Assembly (NCBI GenBank): GCA_046328115.1
Contig: JAXLXE010000004.1
Span: forward strand, 496,001 to 560,000
Reading direction: 5' to 3'
Origin: JAXLXE01 sp046328115
GTDB lineage: Bacteria; Chloroflexota; UBA6077; JACCZL01
Length of the DNA: 64,000 nucleotides
The position numbers and the translations under genes were made by a program. The notes below the pieces were generated by a model, which was given only the letters and a program-made list of their open reading frames with translations, searched no databases and was not told the DNA's origin. Below are positions 24,263 to 33,182 of this stretch, piece after piece. Each line of letters starts with the position of its first letter. The stretch's first letter is position 1.

Positions 24263-24347
24263 TCAAGTCGGGACAGTCGCTGGCGCTGCGGGTCATCCCC
24301 CCAGCGCCGTCGACTGGTAAGTGAGCGCAAGGGAGAAGGAGCACAAC

Positions 24348-24863
24348 ATGTCTCGCGCACTGTACGGAGCCACCGCCGCGATCTTCGCTGGCTTCATCCT
24401 CGGCATCGGGGCCACCGCCCTGGCCGCTCGGGTGGGGTTGGTGAATCCCGCCCCGCGGGTCGGCATTGGCGTGGGTGGTGCACTAGTGGCAGCGCCGCTG
24501 GGCAGCCTGCCGTCCTCCACCGAGGAAGTCGCGGCCAACACCTGGGGAACTGCCCAGGAGGCCGTGCCGGCGGAGCTCCGGGTGGTGGCCACGGATCTGA
24601 AGTTCACGCCGAACGTCTTGACCGGTAAGGTTGGCCAGAAGATGTCAATCATCCTGGACAACAAGGGGCTGATTGAGCACGACATCGCGTTCACCGGCAT
24701 GAAGGCCACGGGCTCCAACCCGGAGCTCAAGGTCCTGGCCAAGCCAGGCGCCACGGCGACTCTGGAGCTGACGCCCACAGCAATTGGGCGCTACGACTTC
24801 GTGTGCACGATCCCCGGCCACAAGGAGGCCGGCATGAAGGGCACTATGACCGTGGCCAACTGA
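24348..24863 (+). CDS. Blue-copper (plastocyanin-like) electron carrier
   Basis: 171 residues from an ATG with AAGGAG eight bases upstream. An N-terminal membrane anchor or signal, a linker, then a cupredoxin domain with His (IEHDIAFTGM) and the Cys-His-Met cluster in CTIPGHKEAGM, a complete type 1 copper site. It lies 85 bases after nirK on the same strand and is the natural candidate to pass electrons to NirK. Confidence 0.88.
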   Translation: MSRALYGATAAIFAGFILGIGATALAARVGLVNPAPRVGIGVGGALVAAPLGSLPSSTEEVAANTWGTAQEAVPAELRVVATDLKFTPNVLTGKVGQKMSIILDNKGLIEHDIAFTGMKATGSNPELKVLAKPGATATLELTPTAIGRYDFVCTIPGHKEAGMKGTMTVAN

Positions 24864-24985
24864 CGGACGGAATGTAGTGTCTGCCCTCCGGAACCGGAGG
24901 CGGACGACGGCACGGGCCACTCACCGGGGCGTGGGTGGCCTGCTCCCGTTCCCATCCGCACCGGCCGAGGGCGCATCGAACTGAC

Positions 24986-26011
24986 ATGACGGCGGTTTTC
25001 CAGGCCAACTACTTCATCCTGGCCTCCATCTCTGGGCAGGCCTTCTTCATCATTGGCCTCCTGGCGGGCTGGGAGTTTCGACGCTTTGGGCGAGTGCCGC
25101 TGGCGCGCTCGCTGTGGATGCTGGCCGCGTTCGGCTTCCTCTACGCCTTTGCCGAGTGGGGGCGGGTGTTCATCCCCATCCAGCAGACCTACATCAGCCC
25201 GGAGGCGGCGAACACGCTGTGGCTGGCTCGCGCCGCGGTGCTGGCGGCCTCGTTCGCGGGGCTCCTGCAATTTGGGATTGAGCTGCTGCCCACACGCTCC
25301 CGTCGGACGCTCCGGGCAGCACCGCCGGTGCTCTTCGCCATCGCGGCCGGGGTGATCATTGGCTGGGCAAATGAGTCGCGAGACATCCAATTGTCTCTGG
25401 CCATGGCGGAGACGGTCGCCCGAGTGTTGCTGGCGTTCTGGGGGAGCGTAGCCTGCGCCATTGGACTGTGGCTGCAGGCCCACTTCCTGGCCGCGGTGGG
25501 CGGGCCCACGCTCGTGCGCTGGTTCCGGCTGGCCGCGATCCTGGCGCTGGTGAACGCGGTCACGCTGGGGTTGATGGTCCCACCCATGGGCTCCTGGCCA
25601 GGAACAGACAACCTGCTGGGCGTGCCGGCGGAGGTCCTACGCGGGCTGGTGGGCCTGATGTTCGCTCTCGCTATCGCCCAGAGCATGCGTGTCTTCCAGG
25701 TGGAGTCCGAACGGGCGCTCGAGGACGCAGAAAGTGAAGCGATCCGAGCACGGGCGCGGGATGAGTTAGGCAAGGAGATCAGCGACAGGGTAGCGCAGCA
25801 CCTGTATGCCGCCGGACTTCTCCTCGGCGAGGTGGTCCAAAGCACTCCGCCAGACCATCCGGCCCGACGGGCGCTGGCTGAGCTGGACCGCAGCGTGGAC
25901 GAGCTCCGCGATTTCATGCTGGGCAAGAGCTCGCCAAACGGAGAGCACCCCGTCGACGTCGGCCCCGCACCTACGCCTGAGTCGAGGCGGCGAACCGGAT
26001 TCTCCGCGTAG
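24986..26011 (+). CDS. Membrane protein with degenerate histidine-kinase dimerization domain, no ATPase
   Basis: About 341 residues. Six or seven membrane helices (residues 1-235) are followed by a coiled region and KEISDRVAQHLYAAGLLLGE, which resembles the HisKA_3 H-box of NarL-type kinases (EIHDxVAQxLxAxGL). The phosphoacceptor His is a Ser and no HATPase domain follows. The frame ends 75 residues later in a Pro/Arg-rich tail. It cannot autophosphorylate. It may be a membrane sensor that dimerises with a true kinase, or a decayed kinase. It sits just after nirK and its cupredoxin, suggesting a redox or NO signal. Confidence 0.6.
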   Translation: MTAVFQANYFILASISGQAFFIIGLLAGWEFRRFGRVPLARSLWMLAAFGFLYAFAEWGRVFIPIQQTYISPEAANTLWLARAAVLAASFAGLLQFGIELLPTRSRRTLRAAPPVLFAIAAGVIIGWANESRDIQLSLAMAETVARVLLAFWGSVACAIGLWLQAHFLAAVGGPTLVRWFRLAAILALVNAVTLGLMVPPMGSWPGTDNLLGVPAEVLRGLVGLMFALAIAQSMRVFQVESERALEDAESEAIRARARDELGKEISDRVAQHLYAAGLLLGEVVQSTPPDHPARRALAELDRSVDELRDFMLGKSSPNGEHPVDVGPAPTPESRRRTGFSA

Positions 26012-26105
26012 CAACCGTCCGCGTACCCTACTATCCACCTGTCCACCACGATCCGCTCTAGCCTCGAACGTTCGCCGATCCATGCAGCTCGCCCGGAGGA
26101 CCCGC

Positions 26106-27203
26106 ATGCCCTCAACCGATCAGCTCGTCTACATCGGAACCTACACCAAGAAGATGCCCCACGTGCAGGGCAAGGCAGAGGGCATCTACACGTGCTCGTT
26201 CGACCCGACCACTGGCCGCCTCAGCAGACTGGGCCAGATAGCTGTCGCCGTGAACCCCTCCTACCTGGCACTCACCCCGGACAACCGGTTCCTCTACTCC
26301 GCGGGGGAGTTCGGCGGGGACGACGGTGAAGCATCCGGGCTGATCACCGCGTTCAGCCGCGACTCGACGACCGGCGTGCTCACCAAGTTGAACAGCCAGC
26401 CATCTCATGGCGAATGGCCCTGCCACGTGAGCGTGGACGCCACGGGCAGCTTGGTCATGGCGGCGAACTACCGCAGCGGTTCGGTGGCGGCATTCCCGAT
26501 CAAATTGGACGGGTCGCTGGGTGTAGCTACGGCGACCATCCAGCATCGTGGCACGAGCGTGCACCCCACGCGACAGCAGGGCCCGCACGCCCACTCCATC
26601 TGGCCTGATCCACAAAACCGCTTTGCGCTGGCCGCGGACCTAGGGACGGACCGGATCCAGGTGTACCGCATGGATTCATCGGCCGGGACGCTCACGCCGA
26701 ACGACCCACCGGGGATTGGCCTGGCGCCCGGCGCAGGCCCGCGCCACCTGGACTTCCACCCGAACGGGAGGGTCGTCTACGCGATCAACGAGATCGGCAA
26801 CACCATCACCGCGTTCAGCTACGAGCCGCGTCTGGGTTTGCTGAGCGGAATCCAGACGGTTCCCACACTGCCACCAGGCTTCAACGGCCAGAACACCACC
26901 GCGGACGTACACGTGCATCAGAACGGGCGGTTTGTCTACGGATCCAACCGCGGCCACAACAGCATCGTGGCATTCCAGGTCGATCCGAGCTCGGGCCACC
27001 TGAGCTATGTGGGCCACACGTCCAGCGGCGGTCAGCGGCCCCGAAACTTCGCGATTGATCCGAGCGGGCGGTTCCTGTTGGTGGCGAACCAGGACTCTGA
27101 CAACATCCTGACACTGGGGATTGACCAGGACACCGGCGCGCTGAAGCCCACGGGCTTGGAGCTCAGCATCCCCTCGCCAGTCTGCATTCGTTTCCTGCGC
27201 TAG
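26106..27203 (+). CDS. Lactonase-family seven-bladed propeller (6-phosphogluconolactonase type)
   Basis: 365 residues from an ATG preceded by GGAGG. It starts QLVYIGTYTKKM and has repeated blades such as NPSYLALTPDNRFLYSAGE, GPRHLDFHPNGRVVYAINE and RPRNFAIDPSGRFLLVANQ, the hallmark of the YbhE/lactonase family. It probably hydrolyses a sugar lactone. No signal peptide. It converges on an MFS gene with a four-base overlap. Confidence 0.9.
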   Translation: MPSTDQLVYIGTYTKKMPHVQGKAEGIYTCSFDPTTGRLSRLGQIAVAVNPSYLALTPDNRFLYSAGEFGGDDGEASGLITAFSRDSTTGVLTKLNSQPSHGEWPCHVSVDATGSLVMAANYRSGSVAAFPIKLDGSLGVATATIQHRGTSVHPTRQQGPHAHSIWPDPQNRFALAADLGTDRIQVYRMDSSAGTLTPNDPPGIGLAPGAGPRHLDFHPNGRVVYAINEIGNTITAFSYEPRLGLLSGIQTVPTLPPGFNGQNTTADVHVHQNGRFVYGSNRGHNSIVAFQVDPSSGHLSYVGHTSSGGQRPRNFAIDPSGRFLLVANQDSDNILTLGIDQDTGALKPTGLELSIPSPVCIRFLR

Positions 27204-28510
27204 CGTGTCGGCCGTGGCTCCACATCCGCGGCCTGGCGGGCGGGAGCCACGGTCGGAGCCTTGAGGCTCCAAACCGACCAGGCGCCCAGCCCAAAGACCG
27301 GCGCGATGGCCGTGAAGACGGCGGGGATACCGAATCCCGCCGCCACGAAGCTGGCCATAAGCGGTCCCCCGCCGCCGCCAAGCGCGTTGGTGGTGGTGAG
27401 CAACCCGAACGCGGCGCCACGCCGACCGCTGGGAGTGAGCTCGGTCAACAGCGTTTGGAGCGCCGGCTGGGCAGCGCCAATCGCCACGCTGGCGAACAGG
27501 CGCAGCACCAGAAGCTGCCAGACCGTGGACACCAACGAGTGGAACGGGGAGATCACCATGGCGAAGGCCATGCAGCCGATCAGTGTGGCGCGCAGTCCGA
27601 ATCGCGCGACGACGCGACCGCATAGGATCGCCGCGCCACTGGCCACCAACCCTGACCCCGCAAGGATGATCCCCACCATGGTAGCCACCGACTCATCAGT
27701 GGTCAGGAGGTCCTTCACGAAGAACGGCAAGATGGGCTGGGGCGCGGCGTTGGCAAAGCGGACGATGGCCATGAGCAGGAGGACGATGATCACTTCACGG
27801 CTGAGCAGTCGGGCGCCGGGCATGGCCTTCTGAGACGCCCCAGTCTGTCGCGTGGTAGGGAGCGACGGCACGAAAAACGTCACCATGAGTCCGATGCTAA
27901 ACAAGACGCAGCCGCTGACGATGAATCCTGACCGCAGGCCATAGCTGTCCGCGAACGCGCCGCCCAGCGCCGGACCCAACGAGATACCCACGAACATGGC
28001 GCTCTGGAGAAGACCGAGCGCGCTGGCCAGATACTGACGGGGCGTGGTGAGCGTCACCAGCGTGGCGATCGCGGTAACCACGCCCGTCAACAACCCGTGG
28101 AGCACGCGCAGTGCGAGAAGCTGCTCCGGCGTCTGCACGAAAGCGGCGGCCGACGTGACCAGGCTGGCTCCGAAGAGCGCGCGCTGGATCATGAGCTTGT
28201 GGCCGAATCGATCCGCCACCGCGCCCCATACCGGCCCCATGATCGCCATGGCCACGGAGAAGACGCCGGTGATCAGGCCGGCCCAGATGGCGGCCTCCCC
28301 TACGTCCGTCACGCCCAACTCCTGGATGTACAGCGGTTGGAAGGGCAGGGCAAAGCTAAACCCCAGCTCAGAGCCGATCTGGGCGAACCACAGGACGGCC
28401 AGGATTCGTATCCATGGCGTGCCGGCGGCCTCGCGGAGCCTGGTCCAGGTGCTCGTCTCGTCCTCCTCCGCTCCGGCACACTGCCGACGCGTGATCGCTG
28501 CCATCGACAC
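27200..28510 (-). CDS. MFS transporter
   Basis: 436 residues with about 12 membrane helices. The loop 2-3 motif GAVADRFGHKLMI and a matching GRVVARFGLRATLI in the second half are typical of drug/metabolite MFS antiporters. The start is the ATG at 28510 or the in-frame ATG six bases later. Divergent from the SDR gene. The substrate is unknown; efflux of a small organic compound is most likely. Confidence 0.88.
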   Translation of the reverse strand: MSMAAITRRQCAGAEEDETSTWTRLREAAGTPWIRILAVLWFAQIGSELGFSFALPFQPLYIQELGVTDVGEAAIWAGLITGVFSVAMAIMGPVWGAVADRFGHKLMIQRALFGASLVTSAAAFVQTPEQLLALRVLHGLLTGVVTAIATLVTLTTPRQYLASALGLLQSAMFVGISLGPALGGAFADSYGLRSGFIVSGCVLFSIGLMVTFFVPSLPTTRQTGASQKAMPGARLLSREVIIVLLLMAIVRFANAAPQPILPFFVKDLLTTDESVATMVGIILAGSGLVASGAAILCGRVVARFGLRATLIGCMAFAMVISPFHSLVSTVWQLLVLRLFASVAIGAAQPALQTLLTELTPSGRRGAAFGLLTTTNALGGGGGPLMASFVAAGFGIPAVFTAIAPVFGLGAWSVWSLKAPTVAPARQAADVEPRPTR

Positions 28511-28578
28511 GGACGGGACCGCGCCGATGCTCCGTTATCCTATGCCACGCGGCGCGTTGCGCCCGGCTGGAGGCAATG

Positions 28579-29346
28579 ATGGGACAGCTCAACGGGAAGC
28601 GGGCGCTGGTGACGGGCGCGGGCATGGGCATTGGCCAGGGCATTGCGCTGGAGCTCGCCAGGCAGGGCGCGGACGTGGCGGTCCACTTCGCGCACAGTCG
28701 GACCGGGGCTGACGAGACGGTGCGTCAGGCGAACGCCATGGGGGTGGCGGCGGTGGCCATCGGCGGCGACTTGAGCAAGGTCGCGGAGTGCTTCGCCGTG
28801 GTGGACCGGGCCATTCAGACGCTCGGGGGTCTGGACATCCTGGTGAACAACGGCGGCGTCACGCGGTCACTGGACTTCCTTGACACTACGGAGCAGACCT
28901 ACAACGAGGTCTTTGACATCAACATGCGCGGGTACTTCTTCTGCGCCCAGCGCGCCGCAGCGGACATGGTGAAGCACGGCGGCGGTGCCATCGTGAACAT
29001 CAGCTCCGTGCATGGGGGCGGCGGTTTTCCACAGCACGTGGCCTATGCCGGCACCAAGGGCGCGGTGAACGCCTTCACCCGCACGCTGTCCATTGAGCTG
29101 GCCTCACGCAAGATCCGGGTGAACTGCGTGGCACCGGGCGTGATCGAGGTGCCGCGGTACTTTGACATGCCCAACTACAAGCCGGAGATGGGCAGCACCC
29201 TGGTTCCGTGGGGCCGCGTAGGCAAGCCAGATGACGTGGCGCCCACCGTGGCATTCCTGGCATCTGACGCGGCGGAGTTCGTGACCGGTCAGATCGTCTA
29301 CGTTGACGGTGGTACGAACGCACGGATGGGGCTGTTCTGGGAGTAG
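28579..29346 (+). CDS. Short-chain dehydrogenase/reductase
   Basis: 255 residues. Rossmann motif TGAGMGIGQGIA, NNGG motif (VNNGGVTRS), catalytic Ser in NISSVHGG and YxxxK in AYAGTKGAVN, ending VTGQIVYVDGGTNARMG. A classical SDR that reduces or oxidises an alcohol/ketone, often a sugar. Two ATGs are in tandem; the second (28579) has the better distance from GGAGG. Followed after about 50 bases by an RraA-like gene. Confidence 0.92.
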   Translation: MGQLNGKRALVTGAGMGIGQGIALELARQGADVAVHFAHSRTGADETVRQANAMGVAAVAIGGDLSKVAECFAVVDRAIQTLGGLDILVNNGGVTRSLDFLDTTEQTYNEVFDINMRGYFFCAQRAAADMVKHGGGAIVNISSVHGGGGFPQHVAYAGTKGAVNAFTRTLSIELASRKIRVNCVAPGVIEVPRYFDMPNYKPEMGSTLVPWGRVGKPDDVAPTVAFLASDAAEFVTGQIVYVDGGTNARMGLFWE

Positions 29347-29396
29347 CACCACCCAATCCGCCGAGTCGCATGAGATCAAGCACTTCGAGGTTCAGA

Positions 29397-30122
29397 ATGG
29401 CTGAGTCCCACTCCATGGACCGCGTCTCTCCGGAGATCCTGGAGACGCTCAAACAGGTCAGCACGGCCACCATCAGCAGTCAGCTCAACAAGCGTGGCTA
29501 CGACCACCTGTTCCTGATCGGTGTCCTGCCATTGCGGCCGCACATGCGCATGGCCGGCCAGGCGTTTACGCTGCGCTTCATCCCCAGTCGGGCGGACCTG
29601 GAGGCCACCGGCGTCTATGACAACACCACCAACAAACAGCGGGTCGCCGTGGAGAGCGTGGGTCCGGGGGACGTGCTGGTGATCGATGCGCGGGGTGACC
29701 TGCGGGCGGCGTCGCTGGGCAACATCCTGACCACCCGCATCAAGATGCGGGGGGCGGCGGGCATCGTGACGGACGGCGCGTTCCGCGACTACCCGGCGAT
29801 CCAACAGATAGACATCCCCACCTACGCCCGCGGACGCAACCCGGACATCTCCTTCACGGTGCACCACCCGGTAGACATCAACGTGCCGATAAGCTGTGCC
29901 GGCGTGGCCGTGATTCCGGGCGACGTGATCGTGGGAGACGCGGAGGGGGTAATCGTGGTGCCGCGTGAGCTGGCCGAGGACGTGGCACGGGACGGGCTGG
30001 CCCAGGAGCAGCGCGAAGCGTTCATCCTCTCCAAGATCGAGGCCGGCAGCGGCATCCTGGGGGTATACCCGCCAAACGAGGCAACGCTCGCGGAATACGA
30101 GGCCTGGAAGCAGCGGAAGTAG
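29397..30122 (+). CDS. RraA-like / HMG-CHA aldolase family protein
   Basis: 241 residues from an ATG with GAGG upstream. Signature GAAGIVTDGAFRDYPAIQ with the Arg-Asp pair, and PGDVIVGDAEGVIVVP. The family comprises 4-hydroxy-4-methyl-2-oxoglutarate/4-carboxy-4-hydroxy-2-oxoadipate aldolases and the RNase E regulator RraA. In a Gram-positive-like or Chloroflexota genome among catabolic genes the aldolase role is more likely. Probably co-transcribed with the SDR. Confidence 0.85.
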   Translation: MAESHSMDRVSPEILETLKQVSTATISSQLNKRGYDHLFLIGVLPLRPHMRMAGQAFTLRFIPSRADLEATGVYDNTTNKQRVAVESVGPGDVLVIDARGDLRAASLGNILTTRIKMRGAAGIVTDGAFRDYPAIQQIDIPTYARGRNPDISFTVHHPVDINVPISCAGVAVIPGDVIVGDAEGVIVVPRELAEDVARDGLAQEQREAFILSKIEAGSGILGVYPPNEATLAEYEAWKQRK

Positions 30123-30128
30123 CCGTTT

Positions 30129-30155
30129 GGCGGGTCCGCCGGTGGCGGACCCGCC
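30129..30155. terminator. Convergent hairpin terminator
   Basis: A perfect 12-pair GC-rich stem (30129-30140 with 30144-30155) and 3-base loop filling the gap between two convergent genes. No T-run on either side. Confidence 0.5.
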
Positions 30156-30160
30156 CCGCC

Positions 30161-31390
30161 TCACACAGCAGCCGCTTGGCGAGTCTGGGAGTAGGCCAGG
30201 CTGACCGGCGCGTTGGCCTCGAACGGATCGGCGAGTCCAAGCTCCTTGCCAATCTCACGCACCGCCGGCATCACCTCCTGCCCCAGTAGACGGATACAGG
30301 TCTTGCGATCTTCCTGGGGCACATTCCCGTCATTGCCCCAGAACGCGAAAATTCCCGGGCGGGTCCCCTCCATGATCGTCCGGAGCTTCTGAATCACCGT
30401 CTTGGGCGTGCCCGCGATGATCTGCATGTTCTCGATCTGATCCTCAAACGTGGCCGAGCGAGGGTTGGCCCGCCGACCCACGGCGAACTCCACGAACGTT
30501 CGACGATTGGAGGGGGAGAAATAGCCGGAGGGTGAGCTCCAGACGGGATGGGCCAGGCCCGTAAACTCGCCCTGCATCCACATGAACTGGCGGGCATTCT
30601 CCAGTGCCCGCTCCTCTGTCTCCGCCACGTGGATGCGTTGGAGGTAGCCTCGGCACTCCGGGCCGGGCGTGTACCCCACCTCGGCCGCCGCGGCGTCATA
30701 GATCTCCCAGATCTTGCTGGTGGCCTCGATGGACGTGTTGAGGCAGATGTAGGGGTAGCGATTTCGCGCCGCCCAGACCACCGTCTCGCGGCTATAGACG
30801 CCGGGGACCCAGACCCGCGGGTACGGCTTCTGCAGCGGGATGGCCCACGGGTTTACGACACGGAACTGGTAGTGCGTACCCTCCCAGCGGAAGGGCCCGG
30901 GCTGGGTCCACGCCTTCACAATGAGGTCGTGCGCCTCCTGGTACCGCTCCCGATTGTAGGCCGGATTCATACCCGTGGCGAGCTGCTCCTGCCCCCCGCC
31001 ACGCACGAATCCGGACACCAGGCGGCCCCGCGAGATCATGTCGATCATGGCCAGCTCCTCCGCCAGCCGCACTGGATCCTCCGCCAGCGGCAGCGGGTTG
31101 CCCAGCATCACGATCTTCACGCGTTTCGTAACCGCCGCCAGGATGGAGGCAAATACGTTCGCCTTGGCCTGCATGCAGAAAGGCGCGTTGTGATGCTCGT
31201 TGAGCATGATCCCGTCCACACCCATCTCCTCGGCGTAGACGTACTCCTCCAGGTACTCGTTGTAGAGCCGGCTGCCCTCCACCGGGTCGAAGTTGCGATT
31301 GGAGAACATGAGCGCCGTGGAGCCGAACTTGAGTCCCTCTTCCGCTGGGTATGAGGACATCGGCTGCTCAGTGAAGTACATCAGGTGCAC
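30161..31390 (-). CDS. LLM-class flavin-dependent monooxygenase (luciferase family)
   Basis: 409 residues from the GTG at 31390, which has a strong AGGAGGAG upstream. Barrel motifs include MLNEHHNAPF, RVKIVMLGNPLPLAEDPVRL, AMIDMISRGRLVSGFVRGGG and, near the end, AGTPKTVIQKLRTIMEG. Bacterial luciferase-like monooxygenases oxidise small organics with reduced flavin. 23 bases after an alpha/beta-fold protein gene and in one operon with it. Confidence 0.88.
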   Translation of the reverse strand: MHLMYFTEQPMSSYPAEEGLKFGSTALMFSNRNFDPVEGSRLYNEYLEEYVYAEEMGVDGIMLNEHHNAPFCMQAKANVFASILAAVTKRVKIVMLGNPLPLAEDPVRLAEELAMIDMISRGRLVSGFVRGGGQEQLATGMNPAYNRERYQEAHDLIVKAWTQPGPFRWEGTHYQFRVVNPWAIPLQKPYPRVWVPGVYSRETVVWAARNRYPYICLNTSIEATSKIWEIYDAAAAEVGYTPGPECRGYLQRIHVAETEERALENARQFMWMQGEFTGLAHPVWSSPSGYFSPSNRRTFVEFAVGRRANPRSATFEDQIENMQIIAGTPKTVIQKLRTIMEGTRPGIFAFWGNDGNVPQEDRKTCIRLLGQEVMPAVREIGKELGLADPFEANAPVSLAYSQTRQAAAV

Positions 31391-31413
31391 GATTCTCTCC
31401 TCCTCACCAGCGC

Positions 31414-32187
31414 TCAGGCGCCGAGCACCAGCGCCGCGAGCTCGGATGGGCGCTCCAGATCCACGAAGTGTCCGCAGCCGGGCACGATCTCGAGTCGGGC
31501 GTTGGGCAGCGCGGCCGCGTAACGCTTCCCGCACTCCAGCGGGATCACCCTGTCATCATCGCCCCAGACGATCAAAGCCTTGCTCTGCACGCCACCGAGC
31601 AAGCGTGGCAGCGTCTGGCTATACATGTAGGGTCGCCAGGCCACCCTAAAGCACATCTCGCGGTGGATGTCCCACTGCTCGAGCGTGTCGGTGGGCGGCT
31701 CAGCACCGAACACCCGACGGAACGCCGCCTGGTCGTGAAAGCCGGCCTGCACGTAGGCGATGTAGTTGACCAACGCCTGGTCCAGGATCTCGCCCTGCTC
31801 TGGCTGAATGCCCGCCGCGCCGACCAGCACCAACCGAGCATACGCCGTTGGCGACATCGTAGCCATCTCGGCGGCGATCCACCCGCCAAAGCCCAGGCCG
31901 ACGAGCGTGGGGCTCTGCAGCCCGAGCTCAGCCACCAGCCACTGGTACATGACCGCCAGGTCACGCACGCCGCGCGCCCAGTCAGGCCGCTCGGAGCGGC
32001 CCCAGCCGGGGTGGTCCGGTACGTACACGGTGTGCCGCGCTGCCAGCTCATCGTACAGCGGCAGACTGTCCGGCGTTCCGATGTCATGGTGCAGGACCAG
32101 AAGAGGCGGACCGCTGCCGCCCTCCCGCACATGCATGCTGCAGTCAGCGATCTTCACGGATCGTTGGGTCCAGGACCGCGTCGCCAT
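31414..32187 (-). CDS. Alpha/beta-hydrolase-fold protein lacking the nucleophile serine
   Basis: 257 residues from the ATG at 32187, preceded by GGGAG. Alpha/beta-hydrolase pattern: LLVLHHDIG (oxyanion region), VPDHPGWGRSE, nucleophile elbow LVGLGFGGW, acid loop WGDDDRVIP (about Asp212) and His240 in GCGHFVDLE. At the elbow the Gly-x-Ser-x-Gly motif is Gly97-Leu-Gly99-Phe-Gly101, so the nucleophile is glycine. The codon reads GGC in the sequence. The protein may be non-hydrolytic, for example a C-C lyase, cofactor-free oxygenase-like or binding protein. It is coupled with the luciferase-like gene. Confidence 0.82.
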   Translation of the reverse strand: MATRSWTQRSVKIADCSMHVREGGSGPPLLVLHHDIGTPDSLPLYDELAARHTVYVPDHPGWGRSERPDWARGVRDLAVMYQWLVAELGLQSPTLVGLGFGGWIAAEMATMSPTAYARLVLVGAAGIQPEQGEILDQALVNYIAYVQAGFHDQAAFRRVFGAEPPTDTLEQWDIHREMCFRVAWRPYMYSQTLPRLLGGVQSKALIVWGDDDRVIPLECGKRYAAALPNARLEIVPGCGHFVDLERPSELAALVLGA

Positions 32188-32282
32188 CGTCGCTCCCGTC
32201 TGAGTTGGCGCCGATTCACCCCTGCGTAGCGCCGGCCCTATGCTACCCCAGTTGGTCTCGACGGGGATGCAGGCAGGTAAGT

Positions 32283-33143
32283 TCAGCCCATGGCGAGCCC
32301 GGCAACCCCAACGACCATGGCAGCCGCGCCGCACAGCCTGCGGCGAACGTCCCCTTCCGAAAGGAGACGCGCACCCATAAGCGCGCCGAAGAGAATACCG
32401 ATCTCGCGGGCGGGTGCGACGTAGCTGACCGGGCTGACGGCCAGCGCGGTGAGCACCAGGACATAAGCCACGGGCACCAGCACGCCCACTCCCAGCACCT
32501 CCCGACCTGACCTGCTCCAGGTGTCGCGGACTTCATCCAGTCTGCGCAGCACGGATGGCACCAGCAGCAACGCGGTGCCCGCCGTGAATCCCCAGAAGTA
32601 CAGCAGCGGCGGAACGCCGATCTGGCCAACGGAGAGCTTGTCCCAGAGTGTGTAGGCGGCGATGAACAGGCCGGTCAGCAGCGCATAAGCCACCGAGCGG
32701 CTGGCGCCGGGGAGCAGCAACCGGCGCGGGTCGCCGGTGAGAATCAGGACACCCACCCCGATAAGCGTGGCGCCAGCCAGCGCCACTGGTGTGGGCCGCT
32801 CTCCGAACACGAGGACAGCGACGATGGTGGCGAGCAGTGGTCCAGTGCCGCGCGCTAGCGGGTACACCAGCGAGAGGTCGCCGCCGCGGTACGCCTGGGC
32901 CAGAAAGAGGAAATAGGCCAGGTGGAGCACCGCGCTGACGAACATGGCCACGAGCTCCACGGTGCCAACCGATGGCCGCTGCACCACCAGGAGCGCCACG
33001 GCAAACGGGGCACAGGCCACGACCCCTGCAACGTGAAACAACCAGGCAAAGACGAGGCCGCCGCCCGCGCGTTTGGCCAGCAGGTTCCAGGTGGCGTGGG
33101 CCACCGCGGAGGCCAGGACCAACGCCAGCGCCGAGGCGGTCAT
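32283..33143 (-). CDS. EamA/DMT-family transporter
   Basis: 286 residues with ten membrane helices in two EamA repeats (VYPLARGTGPLLATIVAVLV marks the first). These carry small metabolites, amino acids or sugar acids. Its position between the enolase-superfamily gene and the hydrolase-fold gene, all on the minus strand, suggests uptake or export of that pathway's compound. Confidence 0.88.
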   Translation of the reverse strand: MTASALALVLASAVAHATWNLLAKRAGGGLVFAWLFHVAGVVACAPFAVALLVVQRPSVGTVELVAMFVSAVLHLAYFLFLAQAYRGGDLSLVYPLARGTGPLLATIVAVLVFGERPTPVALAGATLIGVGVLILTGDPRRLLLPGASRSVAYALLTGLFIAAYTLWDKLSVGQIGVPPLLYFWGFTAGTALLLVPSVLRRLDEVRDTWSRSGREVLGVGVLVPVAYVLVLTALAVSPVSYVAPAREIGILFGALMGARLLSEGDVRRRLCGAAAMVVGVAGLAMG

Positions 33144-33149
33144 GGTGAG

Positions 33150-33177
33150 CTGGTCCGGCCGCCGCGTGGCGGACCAG
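33150..33177 (-). terminator. Hairpin after the enolase-superfamily gene
   Basis: 8-pair stem (33150-33157 with 33170-33177), extended by two GC pairs, just past the stop codon at 33183 and before the EamA start. No T-run, so it may instead stabilise the upstream mRNA segment. Confidence 0.35.
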
Positions 33178-33182
33178 ACGGC

